Source: Pegea sp. RAD2-039 (lineage: Eukaryota > Chordata > Thaliacea > Salpida > Salpidae). Taken from it: DNA of 64,000 bases. A model generated the notes under the pieces. That model was not told where the DNA came from. It did not search any database and was given only the letters and a program-made list of their open reading frames with translations. This document shows, one piece after another, positions 57,101 to 64,000 of the stretch (its first letter is position 1; each line of letters opens with the position of its first letter). The DNA lies in the NCBI GenBank assembly GCA_034620365.1, contig JAQGEQ010000078.1, positions 62,001 to 126,000 of the forward strand, in the 5' to 3' direction. A program made the translations under genes and the position numbers.

Positions 57101-58180
57101 ATTCTATAACTCCTTTATTGCTTATCATCAATACAACAACTTCTTTATCTTCAAAATTATATTATCATATAATAACTTCAATCAAATAAGGTTATGGAAA
57201 AACTTTGAATTATATTCATCAACACGATGTTAGCTGAAGAAGATATAAGCAGCCTACAAAAAGTAAACGAATTTTTAATTTTAACAGCAACAAGAATTCT
57301 ACTCACTTAGTTGTGACTAAAAAAGTTTTTGTGGTTTACAAATTTGCAATTTCTAAATTTGATCTTTAAATTATCATTTCAGAGAAAATAATAAAATTGA
57401 AACTTAGATTAATTGTTTTGCAAGTTAAGCAAATTCAATAAAAATACAACCTGAAAAGTGATCAACTCTTCATCTTAGGAGCTAGATATTATTTTACATC
57501 CCACCAGATTTCTAACCATTTTACAAAAGCAAAAAAAATGGTTAAATTTTAGATAATTCTTCTATTTTGAAACCAAAGAATGATTTTTGTTTGAAACTTC
57601 TAATTTTTCATTCTGACTGAAACAAGATGAACACTTTTTTAACTATCTAAAATCAAAACAACAAATTTCTTGAAACATTTTCAAATCAAAATGAAATATT
57701 TCAAAACTTTCTAACATTTAAAATACAAACAAAATCTGAAAAACAGTTTAATGTCAATTTTTTCGTTCGAATGAAGCAAAACTATTTATACTACGCTTAA
57801 GTTACACAGATCACTGACAAACCAACTTAAAGTAATAAGATAGAATTTCAGTATTCTTCAGTATTTTGCCACACCAGGCTGAAGTAGCAGCAAAAATCTG
57901 ATTTTCTTCATTTGTTACAATTTGAAAGTTTAGAAATAAATTGAGTGAAAAATCCTGACTAATTTGCCGACATCAATACAAGAGTAGTTGTTGACTATTT
58001 ATTTCATCTAACTTAAATCGCTGCTCAAAATATAAAAGGAATACCAAGTTCTAAAAGATCATCGAATCAATGGTCTTTAACACAAACTTAAGTGATGGGG
58101 TCACGATCTGCCTGTACAATGCAAGCTTCCTCTCATCAGACAGCCAAAAATTGAGAGAAGTCAGAAGAAATAAAAAGCAT
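54123..58180. other. 4-kb intergenic region
   Basis: Divided between the beta-helix gene's upstream side and the Ran 3' side. No coding region supported. Frames such as 56916-57233 have AT-rich chance composition. Confidence 0.5.
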
Positions 58181-59171
<991 letters not shown>

Positions 59172-62100
59172 TTTGTTTAACAAAATCGATATATTATGCA
59201 CCACAAATGAAAACAAAGACTCTGTAACAAAAAGTTTATGATTAACACATGTAATTTATGTTTAAACAAGTCAAAAAACTAATTATTATAATTTATACAA
59301 ATCATAAACCAAATAAAACAAAAGTCCAAAAAAAGTAAAAGCTTTTATTTTTATAACCAATAGCTATAAAGAAAATCAATCTCAAGTAAAGGTCATCAGG
59401 ATTTATATTTGATTAAAAACAGCCATAAAGCTAAAAAATTTATAGCTTATGTAAACTTTAAAAATAAATCTAACCAAATAAAGACTTCAATATTAAAATG
59501 AGGACTAATAAAAATGGGCCAGAGTTGCAAATAATAAAATTAAATAAATCTTATCAGAAAAATTATATATATATATTTCCAAAAAGTATACTTTAAAGTT
59601 TCGCTTTCCAATTAGCCACAATATTAAAGTAAAACTTTTCACATGAGTTAAAGCATTGAAATTTAAAAATAAATTATTATAAATTTATCAAAGAACTATT
59701 TCATATTTTATTTAAGATACAAAGTAAGCAACCAATATGTCAAAAATAATTTAATCATTTCACTTTATTAAAGTTGGGTGAAAAATTTTTACAATATAAA
59801 AAAGAATAAGTAAGTTTGATAATAAACTAAAATTAACTCAATGTGAATCTAAAAATAAAGCTAAAGATATAAAAGTATCTTAAAGTATTGACTACCAAAA
59901 AATACTATATTCAAATTATAGAGAAAAAAAATTATATAATAAAGTGCTACAGTTAATGATCATCTAAAAAAATTAACTTGAATTATAAGAAAATTGTTTT
60001 AAAATTTCTTTATGGCACAAAATAGCTTCATAAATATAGATAAATTACATTTAAAGAAATTAAAGATTTATTTTTTTTAAATATTAGAAGGCGAAAGTAA
60101 AATGAAAAATTAACTCAGGAGCTTTAAACTAATCATTAAAACAAAATGAATACACTAAAAAGAGTAACTACCAAACTTGAAATTTATATATTACCAAGTT
60201 ACTGCCACATCATGAAAAAGTATTAACCGAAAAAACAAAATTACCAGATAAAGAAAAAGTAATTAATTTTGTTTCCAATACTTAAAAAATAGAGTTACAA
60301 CCATAAAGAGAGATCATAAAAATTTAGCGGGGCAAACCTACCTCATGTGAATGTTGAAGCTTTCGAAAGATCCTAAAAGGCCATTTTACCAAAGCTGTAC
60401 AAATTCGGACGCCTATTAGGCGAATGCCATAGAAAATTATAGAAAATATATAAATTATTAAAATTTAAATATACAAAAAAATATCAATCAAATGGTATTT
60501 CCATTATATATTTTCTAAATTATTTTTAAAATTTTAATAATTAAATAATTATTTTTGGAATAAATAATCAAGTCTTGTAGGGTAAATAAGAAAGAACAAT
60601 TTATGTAAGCCATAAGTTTTTATACTATGAAAACTTAAAAATAACAAAATCAACTAATTTCTAAGGTTCATATACTTCAATTTTATATACTTTAATAAGA
60701 TAAAACTATATTTCTTACGAATTCAGGATTTAATAAAAAGTAATTAAACTTATAATAATAAATCATACAAAATAAATTGCGATAGTCCAACTTTTAAGTT
60801 TAGAAATTAAAGGTTGAGAAATATTTTATATTTACAGAATTTCTTTAGCGTTTGTTTTTACTATAGAAAGGGTAGAAGAAAAAATTCAGTAATTTCTACA
60901 CTCTTAGGACAAACAAATAACTCTATTGAAAACAAAAAAGGATCTATTATATATTTACGACGTTTTAGTTCTTCAACCAAGTTACAAATAATAATAGTGT
61001 GTCATTGATATGTTTCAAAATAACCACTAGCTCAATGATTTTTAAGGCTAGAAAATGTGCTGCATTTTTTCAGTAAGTTGTATTGTTCAAAGGCAAATGT
61101 TTTAGATGCAAACAGATACTGCTATATAATTCGTACCATAGCTTATAATCCATGTATAAGGAGTGATTTAAAGATTTTAAAGTTTAAAATATGCATGATC
61201 ATATCAAACATGAATGCAAAATCAGCAAACATTATTTCTGCTCAAGCCAAAGGTATTTTTTTAATAATCCAATTTCTGATCAAATGTATCTTAAAAAGAT
61301 CTTTTAATTAGCTAATTAGGTTCTTTGCATTTTGATGAACATTACTAGATCATCATAATTGGCATCAACAACATCATAAACTTTTTAACTTGCTATGATT
61401 CAGTGAAACCGGTTTATACTATTATACAATCGGAATAACATTTTTTAGCTTATTTGAGGTATCCAAAGTATTAGCGGCAAAGCTTGCAAATGATGATGAT
61501 AGTGATGCCATGTTCTTGGATCAAGATCATTCTATTTACACGAATTGTGAGTCCTAAATTAGGACTCTAATATCCGAAGACAATATTCAGTTCCCATTGC
61601 AAAATTTGTTGTCCAATATTTTTTCGTAAAAAGTATTCTGAAATTTGCCATGTTTATGTCTGGCATGATACTTATATCTGCATTTTATATCTGTAAAATC
61701 CTTGAGGTATCAAATTCTGCCGAGTAGTGCTTCCAAGATTTTATAAATAATCATTTGTTAGGTTGTTAGATATACATTCAATTTTAATTAAAAATTAAGA
61801 AAAATTAATTTTTTTCGAAAGAACACTTTTTTTAAACATGGTGATTAATTTGTTCCAATCTGAATTAATGATAAGTAAATGGCGTAACTTGTAAAAATTT
61901 TTAATGATTTCTGTTGAATCTTCGATCTTAATTGTGTTAATTTGTTTCTTACATGTGTATTTAAGAGCTTCTAGCTTTTTATCATTTGTAACTTTAAATC
62001 ATAGAAAATTAGCATTGTATTGCTTCTGACTATTAAACTAATACTTTTAATTAAACTTTGATCTCTATCTGCGATTTTTTCTATTATGTAAATCAAAAAT

Positions 62101-62885
62101 ACAAATATAATAAATGTACTATTAGTAAGGTTACTATCAGCTAAAATAAGTAAATAAATATTGTAACGGGACGACATAATAGCTACCAGTTTTTGATAGA
62201 AACTCTCATTGGTGATCGAAATTTTGGTTACATAAATACGTAAAGCTCGTATTAATATATTAACATTATGTTTTGGTTGTAAGTTTCAAATTTTGATGCG
62301 TCATTGCAACAACCTGAACATTAGATTCTAAAAAATTACAAATTCTCTGAAATCAGCGCGAAATTTTTAATTTAACTTTTATACATGATAATTATTTTAT
62401 AAATCTACCTCTTGTATAAAAGAAGTATATTCATTTCCTAATTAGTCACCAAATTTAACTTCTGCTAACAACTGTATGCCACCGGCTTATTTAGCCACTT
62501 TAACTTCAAAACCCCTGATCTAATTTATTAACAAATTAAACTTGAAGAAAACCAAGTATCAGTAGTTTCACCAACTAACGATTTCTTTGCTAGCACAGTT
62601 AACAAAATGTTGGCAGCAATCTACAGCTGTCTAGAAGTGAAATGATTAACGACATACAAAAATGAAGTAATCATCTTTTATTAAGAGGACTGTCACTTAA
62701 ATTCAAAGAAATTTTAAAAATGATAAAATTTTATTTAATTTAAGAATGAAGAATATGAAAATGGTTATTCTTTTAATGAAAAATAAAACATTATCAAATC
62801 TCTAAAAGACATTAAAACTTAAATAATAAAACATTTTAAATACAATTTTTCTAAAATACATAATAATAAATAAGATGTCAAAATT
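59172..62885. other. Intergenic/upstream region of Ran, with weak coding-like patches
   Basis: The first 1.1 kb is A-rich on the plus strand (T-rich for Ran) and is probably a Ran 5' UTR intron. Beyond 60420 no gene is called. Short segments at about 60840-60980, 61070-61250, 61449-61546 and 62561-62644 on the plus strand read somewhat like exons but do not join in a consistent phase. Confidence 0.4.
60342..60420 (-). promoter_or_regulatory. Candidate Ran noncoding first exon and promoter
   Basis: On the minus strand a short, relatively GC- and CpG-containing patch (CATTCACATGAG) ends at a strong donor, GTAGGT, at 60341-60336. The matching acceptor CAG lies at 59224-59222, giving a 1.12-kb intron and a 50-base remainder of leader before the ATG. 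The patch also holds CGCCTAATAGGCG. A very short upstream reading frame (ATGGCCTTTTAG) lies in the putative exon. Confidence 0.4.
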
Positions 62886-63686
62886 TTATAAAGTCTTATC
62901 AAAAAACTGTTTTGATTTTTCATAAACTCCAAGAAATATAAATCCTCCGGAAGAGATCATAACAGTCCGAGGCACAACACCAGCAAACAAGGATTTTATA
63001 CCCTCTTGTTTAAAACATTGATGCAAAACTTCAAAAACTTTTCCTTTTGCAGCTTTATCTTTTCGTTGAGCCAACATTATCCTAGTTTTAACAACATCAA
63101 GTGGAGTAGTTACAGCTGCAGCAAATCCACCAGAAACAAAACCACACAAAGCTCCTTCAAGGGGACTAACTTTCTCTTTTTGACGATATGAAGCAAGTTG
63201 TCTCTTCATTTCTTCCCAGATTGGAAACTGTACAAAAGAAAAAGGAATTTCTCTGACAACAGTACTACGGTAACCACGAAAAAGTCCACTGAAACCCTCC
63301 TCTTTTATACAATTACGAAATGTCTGAAGACTGCTTGAATGAATGAGATTAGTTTGTGTGCGTTGTTTGATGACTTCTACTGGTACACGTACTACACAGG
63401 CCATTACTTCGCCTAAAGAAGCTGCTAGCATATCAGAATAAAGAGGTCTGATATTATAACGTTGTGCTAATTGTCTTGAAGTTTCATATGTCATAAAAAA
63501 TGCCGCAGAACCTGGTGCTGACCCAAGGATAACTGGACCTATTCCCGAGTACAAGTTTCTGAAACCACCTGTAGCTAGAAAGCCTTGCTTACTTTGCAAG
63601 CGTGTCTTAATAGTGTCAACAGGAAATAAAGATAAGTCCACAGCTAAACCAGCAAGGGCACCACTTATAAATGAGCTAAATGCCAT
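62886..63686 (-). CDS. SLC25A26: Mitochondrial S-adenosylmethionine carrier, 266 aa, single exon
   Basis: A mitochondrial carrier with three repeats of two membrane helices. Each repeat has its signature: FPVDTIKTRLQS, VPVEVIKQRTQ and TPLDVVKTRIML, with the matching basic/aromatic loops (GGFRNLYSGIGP, FSGLFRGYRSTVVREIPFS, IKSLFAGVVPRTVMIS). REIPFSFVQFPIWEEMK and GGFAAAVTTPLDV are characteristic of the SAM carrier. Human SLC25A26 is 274 aa, so this is full length. By family knowledge it exchanges cytosolic SAM for matrix S-adenosylhomocysteine, supplying mitochondrial methylation. No coding introns. Start chosen at the first ATG, giving MAFSSFISGALAGL at helix 1. Confidence 0.95.
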   Translation of the reverse strand: MAFSSFISGALAGLAVDLSLFPVDTIKTRLQSKQGFLATGGFRNLYSGIGPVILGSAPGSAAFFMTYETSRQLAQRYNIRPLYSDMLAASLGEVMACVVRVPVEVIKQRTQTNLIHSSSLQTFRNCIKEEGFSGLFRGYRSTVVREIPFSFVQFPIWEEMKRQLASYRQKEKVSPLEGALCGFVSGGFAAAVTTPLDVVKTRIMLAQRKDKAAKGKVFEVLHQCFKQEGIKSLFAGVVPRTVMISSGGFIFLGVYEKSKQFFDKTL

Positions 63687-64000
63687 TATAAAAATGTTTA
63701 CTAATTACAAAAGATCTCTGAATTAACAAATTTTTAAAATATTAAGATATTATAATATGCCAACACATTTTGAAACCAAGTAAAGTATATATATTATCAA
63801 AATATTAACAAAATAAGAAAATAAAAATGTCAAGCACCAATATATAGAGAAATAAATGTAAACACTTTTAAGAATATTATACTACTATCAAAATAACCAG
63901 ACAATTGATATTAAATGCTTACATCAAGGTGAAAGCTTTAATTGATAACAAGATTGATTTTTAGAAGAGTTGAAATAAATATTGCTTATTAGTTTATTAG
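63687..64000. other. Upstream region of SLC25A26
   Basis: A-rich on the plus strand, T-rich for the gene. No feature recognised before the window ends. Confidence 0.4.

Noticed and set aside
56916..57233. 105-codon open frame
   Set aside because: Same AT-rich chance composition, with no domain or motif.
61549..61567. Perfect 9-bp inverted repeat with a 1-base spacer (GAGTCCTAA...TTAGGACTC)
   Set aside because: Short palindromes are expected in 64 kb; no neighbouring gene or stem context makes it a terminator or binding site.

Overview
The window is nuclear DNA from an invertebrate animal with a very AT-rich genome. The evidence is genes split into many short exons by GT-AG introns, mostly about 45-120 nt, and animal-type proteins: a C-type lectin/Ig receptor tyrosine phosphatase, a zona pellucida (ZP) domain protein with an EGF module, DEK, Ran, UVSSA, DMC1, UBE2M and the cilium-linked protein DPCD. 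I cannot place the phylum. Exon models were built by reading splice sites and checking that reading phase is kept from start to stop. The models for the phosphatase, WD40, FERRY3, DEK, DPCD, UBE2M, beta-helix and Ran genes close without a frame break. The ZP model has one uncertain donor.

Layout, left to right. 0.86-6.9 kb (+): lectin-Ig-TM-PTP-PTP receptor. 7.85-9.63 kb: 5'-truncated LINE with an unbroken reverse transcriptase ORF. 12.2-17.0 kb (+): 17-exon, 809-aa WD40 protein. 17.55-18.36 kb: decayed LINE endonuclease. 18.65-23.18 kb (+): secreted ZP/EGF protein. 25.3-27.0 kb (+): intronless UVSSA, followed 371 bp later by FERRY3 (C12orf4, + strand, to 30.2 kb), which carries a tRNA-derived SINE in an intron. 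34.1-37.3 kb (+): DEK. 40.9-43.3 kb (-): intronless DMC1, then DPCD 368 bp downstream. 44.1-44.6 kb: LINE C-terminal remnant. 47.6-49.6 kb (+): UBE2M, with a second SINE copy in intron 1. 50.6-54.1 kb (-): secreted right-handed beta-helix protein. 58.2-59.2 kb (-): Ran, with a likely upstream noncoding exon near 60.34 kb. 62.9-63.7 kb (-): intronless SLC25A26.

The genes do not form one pathway. Most are housekeeping genes: DNA repair (UVSSA), meiotic recombination (DMC1), chromatin (DEK), neddylation (UBE2M), nuclear transport (Ran), mitochondrial SAM import (SLC25A26) and endosomal mRNA transport (FERRY3). The lineage-flavoured genes are the lectin phosphatase, the ZP/EGF protein, the WD40 protein and the beta-helix protein.

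The points most worth following are the lectin-Ig receptor phosphatase with a degenerate second phosphatase domain, the beta-helix gene resembling bacterial polysaccharide-active proteins but carrying 11 introns, a tRNA-Ala-like SINE family in two introns, and a pattern of T-rich (sense strand) leaders of about 1 kb ending in a splice-acceptor-like site just before the start codon.
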